This document shows, piece by piece, positions 17,321 through 26,772 of a DNA stretch of 64,000 nt (position 1 is its first letter; every line of letters starts with the position of its first letter). A model generated the notes under the pieces. That model saw only the letters and a list, made by a program, of their open reading frames with translations, ran no database searches and was not told where the DNA came from. A program made the position numbers and the translations under genes. Location: assembly GCF_031846525.1 (NCBI RefSeq), contig NZ_JAVRHM010000018.1, positions 30,962-94,961 on the forward strand. Direction: 5' to 3'. This DNA comes from Autumnicola patrickiae. GTDB taxonomy: Bacteria > Bacteroidota > Bacteroidia > Flavobacteriales > Flavobacteriaceae.

Positions 17321-20300
17321 CTAATTTTTTACAATGATTTTTTTGTTGTAAACCTTGTCGCTGGTATGGATTTTTACAATATAAACCGCGGTACTTACAG
17401 GCCTTATGATGGATAGATAGATTTCTCTTTCTCTTGAAGCTTCAGTAAAAGTTTCAATTTGCCTGCCGTTAAGTGTAAATATCCTTACTTCCTGGATTTC
17501 TTCTGCCCGCGGATTGTAAATTACCAGTTGCTTGCTGTCCAGGATATATTCTACTGAAATTCCAGGCAGATCTTTATTATTGTCATCTTTTGGATGTTCC
17601 TCGGGATCTTCATCGCTGGGATTATCATTACCTTCTTCAGGAAGTTCCTCCCCGGGATTTTCATCCTCTTCGGGAATTTCTTCTTCAACCTGTTCTTTTT
17701 TCTGAAATACAAGTTGATATTTTTCAGGATAATATCCTGCTTCTATACTGGCTTTGTATTCACTTTCCCTTATATCGTGATAGGTGCTATCTTCAGTATT
17801 TAAGAGGTAAATTTCCATTTCTTCAGGAATATTTTCAAGTTCTGCAATTTCAATTTTAAATTCACCTTCTTCAGCAGTTACAAGGCCTAACGGAAGAATC
17901 TGTTCAAGACCAAAATCTGCCACAGCCTGTATTACAAATTCTCCACCATGGATCATCCAGAACATATCTTCGGCATTATAATCCATCATTGGTGCGTCGT
18001 AGCCAAGATCGAATCCGTTTGTAGCCAATGGATCTGCAGCTACCAAAATCTGACGATAGTAGCCTTTTGGAGATTGAAAGTTTAATCTGATTTTTGGCCT
18101 GTCATCTTCAGGATCACTGGATTTTAATTCCTTCTGTGGATATAATGGTCTTAAAAACTGGGAATTGCCGTTAGAAGGATGTTTTCTTCCGTACAAACGC
18201 TGACTATTCTTAAACAAAACATCCCCGCCATGCACCGTGATATCCTGCGCTACAGTTTGATCCAGAATAGTATTTAAGAAGAAGCCCTGGCCGGCAGGAA
18301 TTGCAGTTTTTGGTCTTTTTGAACCACCACGGTTACCACTATTATTTATCCGCCGGTCATTGGAGACTCCGGGAACTCCGCCGGTAAGATTATATGCAGC
18401 ATATCCACCAACATATTCTGCCAGTACGTGAGTGTTTTCCTCCCCAAAATGATCCCAGAAGTATAGCGTTCCGTTAAATACATTTCTATTGTTCCGGCCG
18501 CCATTTACATCCCGAAGGTTATCCAGAATTAACTCCCTTGCGCTTATGGCAGAGGGATAAGGATTTCCTACCAGCCGGTTTTCATAGTCTGAAATTGTTG
18601 TTCTTATAGTTCCATTATTGGGTTTTCCCTGGAAAACATAATTCTGAAGTTCAGAAATACTGGCCGATCCTGAAGGTCCCTTCATTGTATAACCGGTCGC
18701 CGCCTCAAGAGGTGTATCAGCATTTATCGAATTCCACGCGCCATAAACATCGGCTGTACCATGAAATATATTTAACCAATAAGAGCTAATTCTCAGATTT
18801 CCGGAATAATTTCCCTCAGCAAAAGTATGGCTACTTCCAAAGGTAATTTCTTTGGGATTGCCTGCATCGCTCCCATCTCTAAGCACAGAAGCAATGGTAA
18901 ACCCGGAGTTGTTGGAAGCTCCGGTTGTACTTACAGGAGAACTCCAGTAATTATAATTATAGCTGTTCTTCGTTCCTTGCTGGTCTTTTTGAATATATCC
19001 ACTGCTTGAGGCGTCCAGCATACTACCTTCGGTTTGGATAAGTTGGGATTCCCCGTTAAGGTGGATATTCCCATCAAGTTTTAAATAATGTGTAACGGTG
19101 AGGGCATTTCCGGTGCCGATTCCGTTTCCATTATTTCCTGCACCATGATCGCCCTGCATATCTAAGGTTCCGCTATCAGAAAGAAGAGCAAGGACGGTGA
19201 TGCTATTCGCATTGTTTGTGGTGGACGGATTTTCCAAATTGTGCTTAAGTTGTACAATATTCCAGTCGATTTTGCTCGTCGGATCAATTCCGGTGCTGTT
19301 TGGCGGTTCCCAAACGTCAGAATGTAACCAGGTTGTGTTGTTAAACCATTCTCCGTTTTTGTTCGATATATATGGTAATGGCGCTGTGTTTTGCTGGAGG
19401 CTTTGAATGTTTTTCAGATCTCCGTGAATGGAATTATTCGAGAGGTCTTCTGTTCTTCCGTTTATAAAAAGGTCGGGGTCTGCCAGTAATTGATAATATC
19501 CTGAAAGATCACTCCAGTTAAGATTTCCGGGAATGGCTACTTTATCTTTTAAAACTGAACCCTGAAGGCCGTCGTTGCCGACTTTCTCCAGACGCTGATT
19601 CATCATAAACCGGATTTGCTCTTCAGAAATTACTTTGTTCCAGACCCGTACTTCTTCAATCCAGCCGTGGAAATGATCTGTAGTAGCCGTACCAGTGCTG
19701 GAAGCAGGTGCCGCTCCAATTAAAAAGGAAGTTTGCAGGTCACCACTTTCAGAAGGGATTGCGTTATTGTTGGTTTGTATTTGCACGCCATCTACATATA
19801 ATTTTAATTCTGAACCGGGAGTATAAACACCGGCAATATGAAACCACCTGTTGGTGTTCAGTCTGAAAGCAGACACCGCACTTTTATTACCAACGCCAAA
19901 GGAAGGAGAGCCGTTTTTAAGGATTAAATCGTAACCGATATTTAAATTTTCCGGATCGCGTTTCGAAATTATTGTGCGGGTTCTGTTTAAAGAAGAAGGT
20001 TTAACCCAGGCCTCCAGGGTAAAAGCCGACTGATTAAAATTATTGCTGTTCCTAAAATCTACATAATCGTCTACTCCATCAAAATCGAGTTGACTACAGG
20101 TCTCCGGGAATTGTACAATTATCGTTTGCTCAAGATCCTCACAACCGGTGGCGGGCGTAACCGTCCATTGCAGTTCGTAAGAAGTATTTGATTCTCCGCT
20201 AAAAACCGTATTGGGAAGGGAAGCATCTTCAAAACTTCCACCTTCGCCCGAGACAATACTCCACATTCCTGAACCAAGTTCAGCATCTACAGGTGCAGCA

Positions 20301-23300
20301 TTTAGCGCTATATTGGTAATTCCGCATTGTTCTGGCATATTTACTTCTCCTGCATCTACAATAATTTCCGGAGGTTGAATGATTGTTATGTTTTGAGTAA
20401 GCGCAGCACAACTCGCATTGGAATTTACCAGGAACGTATAGCTTCCGGCGAAAAGTTCTGTTACCGTGAGCGTGTTTTCTGAAGTTTCTTCGGAAGAAAC
20501 CACATCTCCCTCGCTGTTTAGCAACTGATAGCTGTAATTAGGTGTTGTTCCTTCAAGAATACCACCTTGAATTTCGATTGAAGCAGTGGCGTCGTTCCCG
20601 CCATAGCAGGTGACGTCTGTGGCCGAAAAGGATACAATTTCCAGCGGGCCAGGTTCTGCTATAATAATATTTTCTGAAGTTACAGAGCAGCCGTTGGCAT
20701 CTGTCACAGTCACAAAAAAGTTATCTTCTTCCTGCAGTGCTGTTAATCTTGAAGCTATTTCTCCTGTTTGTCCATCACTCCATTCGATCGTATACGGTGC
20801 AGTCCCGTTACTGATACTTACTTTAACAGAGGCATCAGATCCTTCGAAACACAAAGGATTTGTTACTATAATCTCCTCAATAACCGGTGTTGGGTTTATC
20901 GTAATAGCAATGGTATCCTGAGTAGGTGCACAAATCTCCGGATCGTCTGAAGTCAAAATCAGAGACAGATTTCCGTTTGCAATTTCTTCAGTAGAAGGGG
21001 TGTAAATAGCATCTAAAGCGGTGGCATCAGGATGAAAACTACCATTTCCACCGGTCCATGTACCTGTACTTACAGAACCTTCAATTAATCCGTTTAGCTG
21101 TATTTCCGGACTTTCTGCACAAACTATTTTATCCTCACCTGCATTTACAATTGTTTGCGGGGAGATTAGAACTTCTGTGCTCAAAGTTCGCGGAGCACAG
21201 CCGTAAAAATCTGTCACCGTTAGTTCGTAAATTCCGGCATTTTCAGGGGTGACATCAGGAATTACCGGATTTTCTTCTTCCGAAGAGAAATTGTTGGGAC
21301 CGGTCCAGTTATAGGTTATGGGTTCCCGTCCGCCTTCGAGGTTGGCAAATAACTGTAATTCGTCACCTTCACATAAAGGGCCGTTATTTTCCGGAGAGAA
21401 TTCAAAGTCAATGGATTTAAATGCTGAAAATGAGATATCGTCAATTCCAAAATCGTTACCTCCCGCAGTGGGATTTTCATTAATAATCCTCAAAATAACA
21501 TCGGTATTTGAACCTGAATTCCATAGTTCCGGATTATAGAAATTGATCCAGGTTCCCACAGGTACATTAGTTAAATCTCCCAGGGTGCTTTCTTCAGCAG
21601 GATTGGAACTTCCGGGAATTAGCACCTGCAGTCTTAACCTCGCCGGACTGGCAGGATTCACATTAGTGGTCCAGGCACTAAAATAATATTCGGTATCTGG
21701 AGTGATTTGAATCTCATTAGACTGCCAAACAACATTTCCTATAGATCTGTCCCCGTTAACAATCATAAAATTACCGCTGCCGCCATGGCCCAACCCGTAA
21801 AAATCGTTGTGATAATTATGGGCATCAGGCCCGATAGCATAGGTACCTTCAGGATACATTTCGCCTCTGGTGTTCGGCTGGTCGTTTACATAACTATAGA
21901 TCGTGTTGTAATCATTTGTCCTTCCCTGCTCGAAATCACCATTTTCAATCAAATTTTCCGAAGGGGTTATCGAAGCCGAGGCAGAACAACCAAAGCTGTC
22001 TGTCACCATAACGGTATAAGTCGTGGCCAAATTTATTTCAACAGTTGAAGGATCATTATCTGCATCATTATCATTAAACTGAATCCCCTGTCCGGACCAA
22101 TCATAATCCACGACATTGTCAACTCCTTCCACAGAAAGAAGAATGGTATTTTCTTTACCTTCTATGCCATCAAACGCACAATAATTCGCTTCTATACGTG
22201 GCTGCAGTTGATCTCTTACAATTACTTTGACTGAAGCACTGCCAGGGCAACCTGTCCCGGGATCTGTATAAGTGGCAGTATATACTGTAGTTTCGGAAGG
22301 AGTGAGGTTCTCCGGATTTTGGTCAGTAGAGGTCCAGTCGCTCGTGTCTGCAGTCCATGCAACAGTAGGGGCAACACTTCCATCCCCGGTAATACTTACA
22401 TTGTCTATGGCCCAGTACCAGTCGCTGTCGGCATTATCATATCGGAATCTGATTCTAACGTTGCTGTAACCTGTTAATTGATTTACAGAATAAGTTCTTT
22501 GGGCAAAATTACCTGCAGTTCCTTCATTTGAAGTGTAATTGTCCAATTCCCTCCAACGACCATTATTAATAGAATATTCTAGATATCCAACGTCCCTGTA
22601 GCTGTATCGGCTGTTTGATCCGTCCCTGTAGTGGTGCCAGAATGTTAATTCCAGTGAGCTGTAACCTTCTGTACTAAAACCGGGACTTATCAATTGAACA
22701 TCATTGAAATCTCCGGAGTTTGCATTACTATTAACCAGAAAAAACTGGCTGTTGTCATTAGAGTGGAAGTTTATGTTTTGATCGTTGCAGTTATACCACC
22801 ATACTTCCCAGGGTTGACATTCGTACCTATAAGCGGTCGTACCATTAGGTGCTAAATTCCATCTCCTGCTTTCACTACCAGGTTGGGTAGTCCAGCCCTG
22901 GCGGCCATTGTTAAAATTTCCGTTTAGAAGTTCTAAAGGCAACGAGGAAGTAGTGGGAAAGGAAGTGGAGGAAAACAAATCCACATTCTCACCCGGGCAA
23001 ATTTCTATTTGATCAGGAAACTGGTTACCTCCATCCTTAGAAACAAAAACTTCAGTGTCGGGGGAAGGAGTTACCGGAACAGTCACATTAAAGACTTTAG
23101 GATTTTCACAGTTATTGGAACTAAGGGTATATTTATAGGTTACACCCAAAGTCTGGTTGGTGGTATTCTCCAGAACTTCGTTTATAGCTCCTGTTCCTGT
23201 GGCAGCGGAATTACTAATTCCTGAAACTTCTTCACGGGACCAGCTAAAAACAGTTCCGCCGGTTTCACTTGTGGGGGTGTACTGAAATTCAATACCACTA

Positions 23301-26300
23301 CAAACCGAAGGTGGAGAAAGACTACTGGTAAGAAGCGGAGTTGGGGTTACTGTGGTAGTGATTTCTGTAGTGCTTACACAACCTTCCGGACTCACCAAGG
23401 TGACTTCGTAAACCACCTCAATAGGATTTGTGGTTGTGTTTACGAGTACCTCACCTATATTTCCATTCGAATTATTTGCAGGGGTGGAAATTCCATTTAT
23501 TTCGTCCCTGCTCCAGTAAAATTCCGTTCCGGGAACATCACTTGTGAATTCATAAATAAAGGCAGTTTCTGAACAGAAACCAGGAACCTGTGTGGGGCTG
23601 GTTAGAGTTGGTGTAGGATTTTCAGTAACTGTTACCGGCTCGATTACAGAACATCCGCTGCCTGTAGTAGCTTTTATGTAGTAAGTTCCCGGCCCCGCTG
23701 TTTCAGGATTGCTTAAAGAGGTGGTTGCAGTTTCATTTGTCCAATAGGAGAAATTTAATCCTGAGGTAGAACCTGCAGTAACTTCCGGAGCTGTTAAATC
23801 CACTTCAGCAGGGGAACATACGGCCTCCGGATTTGTGATTTCCAGTATTGGCTTTGGGTTTACTGTTACTGTTACGGTAATTGGCGTTCCGGAGCAATCG
23901 TTGGCGGTAGGAACTACTCTGTATTTTACTGTTGCCGGACTTGTGGTATTGTTTATTAACGTCTGTGAGATGCTGTCGCCACTCCCGTCTTCAGCTCCTG
24001 TAACGCTTCCTGCCGGGGAAATTTCGGAGACTGTCCAGTTATAATCCGTTCCTGAAACATTTCCGGATAAAGAAATGTTAGTTGTTCCTTCAGAACAAAT
24101 TGCCTGGGTAGAAGGGGAGATGCTCACATTCGGGGTAGGGTTAACGGTAATCGAATAACTTACAGAATCTCCGGTACAGCCGTTGGCTTTTGGCGTGATC
24201 GTAATTTCTGCAGTTACAGGGCTGTTTGTATTATTTACAGGGGTAAAAGAAGGAATTTCTAAAGCTGCACTTCTGTTTGATAGTCCGATTTGCGCGCCGC
24301 CGGTGATTGCATAGGTAACACCTTCAGGAGAGCCGGTGAGGGAAATGGCATCGGCGGTAGTTCCGGTGCAATAGATCTGTGGTTCGGGAGCAATCACGGT
24401 GGGATTGGGTTTTACTTCAATTGTAAATGTTTCTACAATTCCGTCGCAACCGTTTGCTCTGGGCGTGACGCTAATGGTCGAAAAAATACTTTCGTCAGTA
24501 GTGTTTGTCGCTGTAAAAGCAGGAATGTTTCCGTTGCCCGATGTCCCAAGACCAATATTTGTATTGTCATTACTCCAGCTAATCGTGGTGCCGGTCACCG
24601 CGATTACGGAGAAAGTAACTCCGCTAATTTGCTCGCCGTCGCAAACCACAATATCTGCAGGGGTTGCAATAGTAGGCGTGGGATTAACAGTGATTGTGAA
24701 GCTGGTACTTTCGCCTTCGCAATTATTTGCCACCGGAGTAACATTAATAGTCGCAGTAGCAATTTCGCTGGTATTATTTATCCCTTCAAAAGCGGGAATC
24801 TGATTGCTTCCGCTGGCTGAAGTGCCAATACTGCTGTTGTTGCTCGTCCATTGGTAAGTGGTTCCGTCCACCGTACTCCCGTTAAAACCTATAGCTGAAA
24901 TGGTTTCACCATTACAAACCACAATATCGTCTACCGGATTTACAGTAGGTTCGGGAATGAGGATTTTTTGAACTGCGGTGACTTTATTTTCCGAAGCATC
25001 TGTGAACGTCCAGGTTATATTATATTCGCCGTAGGTATCAAACTGCAAAGGATCTGTTGTAGTTCCGGTAATTTCAGCGTCGCAATTATCGGTGGTGGTA
25101 GGAAAATCCACAATTTCTTCTGAACAGCTCCAGGTAAGGTCCGGCAATTCTGGTATTTCTGGATCAATATTGTCTTCAACAGTAACCGTTGCAGTTTTTT
25201 TAGCTGAATTCCCATTAACATCTGTTACGGTTAGTTCTACGGAATTACTTCCAACATCATTACAGTCGAAATCTGTAATACTTAAAGAGCGGCTCTGAAT
25301 TTGGCAATTATCGGTAGAATTATTGTCAATATCTTCGGCTGAAATTGTTGCGTTGCCGTTTTGATCGAGTTCAACAGTGATATTCTGAGTCAGAATAGTG
25401 GGAGCGATATTGTCTTCAACCGTAACCGTAGCAGATTTTTTCGCTGAATTTCCATTAACATCTGTCACGGTTAGTTCTACGGAATTGCTGCCAACATCAC
25501 TACAGTCGAAATTTGTAATATTTAAAGAGCGGCTCTGAATTTGGCAATTATCGGCAGAATTATTGTCAATATCTTCGGCTGAAATTGCTGCGTTGCCGTT
25601 TTGATCGAGTTCTACAGTGATATTCTGAGTCAGAATAGTGGGAGCGATATTGTCTTCAACCGTAACCGTAGCAGTTTTTTTAGCTGAATTTCCGTTAACA
25701 TCTGTCACGGTTAGTTCTACGGAATTACTTCCAACATCATTACAGTCGAAATTTGTAATATTTAAAGAGCGGCTCTGAATTTGGCAATTATCGGTAGAAT
25801 TATTGTCGATATCTTCAGCTGAAATTGTTGCGTTGCCGTTTTGATCAAGTTCAACAATAATATTTTGAGTTAGAACAGTGGGAGCGATGTTGTCTTCAAC
25901 AGTAACCGTTGCAGTTTTTTTCGCTGAATTCCCATTAACGTCTGTCACGGTTAGTTCTACGGAATTGCTGCCAACATCACTACAGTCAAAACTTGTAATA
26001 GGTAAAGACCGACTCTGAATTTGGCAATTATCGGTAGAATTATTGTCGATATCTTCAGCTGAAATTGTTGCGTTACCGTTTTGATCGAGTTCCACAGTAA
26101 TATTCTGAGTCAGAACAGTGGGTGCGATGTTGTCTTCAACTTCTAAGGTAAAATTTTTGGTAGAAGAAGCATTTTCAGCATCGGTTACCGTTACAGAATA
26201 GCTTCCGGGGGAAAGATCATCGATATTTTGTGTTATGCGGGAAAAACTTCCCGGCCCGGTCCAGGAATAAGAGTATGGTTCAACGCCATTTGCAATGCTA

Positions 26301-26530
26301 ATGCTTATGCTTCCATCGGAAGCATCGCTGCAGGATGGATTTTGCAAATTTGAAGTGGTAATTACGGGATCGGCAATCTTGTTTTCAGGCAAGAATGTTC
26401 CTGTCTGATTTAAATTATAATCAGAAACTTTACGCGGAGTGGAATTGGATGCCGGTAAAAGGAAAACTGCAAAAACAGCAAGAAAAATAAATATTCCTAC
26501 AGCTTTTACCACAGGAGTAATTTTGCCCAT
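17321..26530 (-). CDS. Giant T9SS-secreted adhesin-like protein 2 (HYR-like repeats, PKD-like, LamG)
   Basis: A 3069-aa predicted surface protein with signal peptide MGKITPVVKAVGIFIFLAVF. Approximate order: one SprB-like unit (64-124); four 80-aa repeats with almost identical DNA (134-454), each with DNCQIQSRSL and VELTVTDVNGNSAKK; an HYR-like unit with TWSCSEE (454-524); about seven PKD/Ig-like units separated by TVNPTP-type hinges (524-1160); a MAM-like domain with paired Trp/Tyr-rich strands (1200-1385); a CBM-like jelly roll starting NLIENGDFEQG (1526-1700); Ig and SprB units to about 2054; a LamG domain from LDFDGVDDYVDF (2148-2308); the common C-terminal module (2310-2938); an acidic Pro/Glu linker; and a T9SS sorting domain ending NKKIIVKN. 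The ATG at 26530 is chosen for the conserved MGKIT start and the TAAATTTG motif 27 bp upstream. Ligands are unknown. Confidence 0.88.
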   Translation of the reverse strand: MGKITPVVKAVGIFIFLAVFAVFLLPASNSTPRKVSDYNLNQTGTFLPENKIADPVITTSNLQNPSCSDASDGSISISIANGVEPYSYSWTGPGSFSRITQNIDDLSPGSYSVTVTDAENASSTKNFTLEVEDNIAPTVLTQNITVELDQNGNATISAEDIDNNSTDNCQIQSRSLPITSFDCSDVGSNSVELTVTDVNGNSAKKTATVTVEDNIAPTVLTQNIIVELDQNGNATISAEDIDNNSTDNCQIQSRSLNITNFDCNDVGSNSVELTVTDVNGNSAKKTATVTVEDNIAPTILTQNITVELDQNGNAAISAEDIDNNSADNCQIQSRSLNITNFDCSDVGSNSVELTVTDVNGNSAKKSATVTVEDNIAPTILTQNITVELDQNGNATISAEDIDNNSTDNCQIQSRSLSITDFDCNDVGSNSVELTVTDVNGNSAKKTATVTVEDNIDPEIPELPDLTWSCSEEIVDFPTTTDNCDAEITGTTTDPLQFDTYGEYNITWTFTDASENKVTAVQKILIPEPTVNPVDDIVVCNGETISAIGFNGSTVDGTTYQWTSNNSSIGTSASGSNQIPAFEGINNTSEIATATINVTPVANNCEGESTSFTITVNPTPTIATPADIVVCDGEQISGVTFSVIAVTGTTISWSNDNTNIGLGTSGNGNIPAFTATNTTDESIFSTISVTPRANGCDGIVETFTIEVKPNPTVIAPEPQIYCTGTTADAISLTGSPEGVTYAITGGAQIGLSNRSAALEIPSFTPVNNTNSPVTAEITITPKANGCTGDSVSYSITVNPTPNVSISPSTQAICSEGTTNISLSGNVSGTDYNWTVSEISPAGSVTGAEDGSGDSISQTLINNTTSPATVKYRVVPTANDCSGTPITVTVTVNPKPILEITNPEAVCSPAEVDLTAPEVTAGSTSGLNFSYWTNETATTSLSNPETAGPGTYYIKATTGSGCSVIEPVTVTENPTPTLTSPTQVPGFCSETAFIYEFTSDVPGTEFYWSRDEINGISTPANNSNGNIGEVLVNTTTNPIEVVYEVTLVSPEGCVSTTEITTTVTPTPLLTSSLSPPSVCSGIEFQYTPTSETGGTVFSWSREEVSGISNSAATGTGAINEVLENTTNQTLGVTYKYTLSSNNCENPKVFNVTVPVTPSPDTEVFVSKDGGNQFPDQIEICPGENVDLFSSTSFPTTSSLPLELLNGNFNNGRQGWTTQPGSESRRWNLAPNGTTAYRYECQPWEVWWYNCNDQNINFHSNDNSQFFLVNSNANSGDFNDVQLISPGFSTEGYSSLELTFWHHYRDGSNSRYSYRDVGYLEYSINNGRWRELDNYTSNEGTAGNFAQRTYSVNQLTGYSNVRIRFRYDNADSDWYWAIDNVSITGDGSVAPTVAWTADTSDWTSTDQNPENLTPSETTVYTATYTDPGTGCPGSASVKVIVRDQLQPRIEANYCAFDGIEGKENTILLSVEGVDNVVDYDWSGQGIQFNDNDADNDPSTVEINLATTYTVMVTDSFGCSASASITPSENLIENGDFEQGRTNDYNTIYSYVNDQPNTRGEMYPEGTYAIGPDAHNYHNDFYGLGHGGSGNFMIVNGDRSIGNVVWQSNEIQITPDTEYYFSAWTTNVNPASPARLRLQVLIPGSSNPAEESTLGDLTNVPVGTWINFYNPELWNSGSNTDVILRIINENPTAGGNDFGIDDISFSAFKSIDFEFSPENNGPLCEGDELQLFANLEGGREPITYNWTGPNNFSSEEENPVIPDVTPENAGIYELTVTDFYGCAPRTLSTEVLISPQTIVNAGEDKIVCAESPEIQLNGLIEGSVSTGTWTGGNGSFHPDATALDAIYTPSTEEIANGNLSLILTSDDPEICAPTQDTIAITINPTPVIEEIIVTNPLCFEGSDASVKVSISNGTAPYTIEWSDGQTGEIASRLTALQEEDNFFVTVTDANGCSVTSENIIIAEPGPLEIVSFSATDVTCYGGNDATASIEIQGGILEGTTPNYSYQLLNSEGDVVSSEETSENTLTVTELFAGSYTFLVNSNASCAALTQNITIIQPPEIIVDAGEVNMPEQCGITNIALNAAPVDAELGSGMWSIVSGEGGSFEDASLPNTVFSGESNTSYELQWTVTPATGCEDLEQTIIVQFPETCSQLDFDGVDDYVDFRNSNNFNQSAFTLEAWVKPSSLNRTRTIISKRDPENLNIGYDLILKNGSPSFGVGNKSAVSAFRLNTNRWFHIAGVYTPGSELKLYVDGVQIQTNNNAIPSESGDLQTSFLIGAAPASSTGTATTDHFHGWIEEVRVWNKVISEEQIRFMMNQRLEKVGNDGLQGSVLKDKVAIPGNLNWSDLSGYYQLLADPDLFINGRTEDLSNNSIHGDLKNIQSLQQNTAPLPYISNKNGEWFNNTTWLHSDVWEPPNSTGIDPTSKIDWNIVQLKHNLENPSTTNNANSITVLALLSDSGTLDMQGDHGAGNNGNGIGTGNALTVTHYLKLDGNIHLNGESQLIQTEGSMLDASSSGYIQKDQQGTKNSYNYNYWSSPVSTTGASNNSGFTIASVLRDGSDAGNPKEITFGSSHTFAEGNYSGNLRISSYWLNIFHGTADVYGAWNSINADTPLEAATGYTMKGPSGSASISELQNYVFQGKPNNGTIRTTISDYENRLVGNPYPSAISARELILDNLRDVNGGRNNRNVFNGTLYFWDHFGEENTHVLAEYVGGYAAYNLTGGVPGVSNDRRINNSGNRGGSKRPKTAIPAGQGFFLNTILDQTVAQDITVHGGDVLFKNSQRLYGRKHPSNGNSQFLRPLYPQKELKSSDPEDDRPKIRLNFQSPKGYYRQILVAADPLATNGFDLGYDAPMMDYNAEDMFWMIHGGEFVIQAVADFGLEQILPLGLVTAEEGEFKIEIAELENIPEEMEIYLLNTEDSTYHDIRESEYKASIEAGYYPEKYQLVFQKKEQVEEEIPEEDENPGEELPEEGNDNPSDEDPEEHPKDDNNKDLPGISVEYILDSKQLVIYNPRAEEIQEVRIFTLNGRQIETFTEASREREIYLSIIRPVSTAVYIVKIHTSDKVYNKKIIVKN
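25171..26130 (-). repeat. Four tandem 240-bp units inside giant gene 2
   Basis: The phrase TGTCTTCAAC recurs at exactly 240-bp spacing (25171, 25411, 25651, 25891, and the edge at 26131). Each unit encodes 80 residues and differs from its neighbour at only a few bases. Such arrays are prone to copy-number change by slippage or recombination; giant gene 3 has three units of the same length at the matching place. Confidence 0.9.
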
Positions 26531-26556
26531 ACACAATTTGCTAAACACTTGAGCGG

Positions 26557-26564
26557 CAAATTTA
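26557..26564 (-). promoter_or_regulatory. -7 promoter motif of giant gene 2
   Basis: TAAATTTG on the minus strand, followed by CCG, 27 bp before the ATG at 26530. The spacing is identical to that of giant gene 1, suggesting a shared, conserved start region. Confidence 0.5.
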
Positions 26565-26700
26565 TACAAAATACGACAAAAGGTGTAAATCTAAGGTTAA
26601 AAATACTTTTTATATCCGATATTATAGGTTTTATGAAATAAATGTAAGTTTTAACCTACATATAGCTAAAATCGAAATTCTTTGCACTACATAAATATTA

Positions 26701-26755
26701 AAGGCCGATAATTGCCATTTTAGAGGTGCTTCCAAAATCGTAATTAACGGCCTTT
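26701..26755. repeat. Palindromic element copy 3
   Basis: AAGGCCG at the left and CGGCCTT at the right enclose TAATT/AATTA, ATTTT/AAAAT and an inner GAGG/TTCC-like loop stem. The outer arms differ from copy 2 (GGCC instead of GGTC) on both sides at once, so pairing is kept by compensating changes. It sits 18 bp beyond the stop codon of giant gene 3. Confidence 0.8.
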
Positions 26756-26772
26756 ATAAGTTTCGTAATCTG

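Noticed and set aside
25171..26130. CRISPR-like array
   Set aside because: Repeats are 240 bp, coding and without unique spacers; no cas genes in the window.
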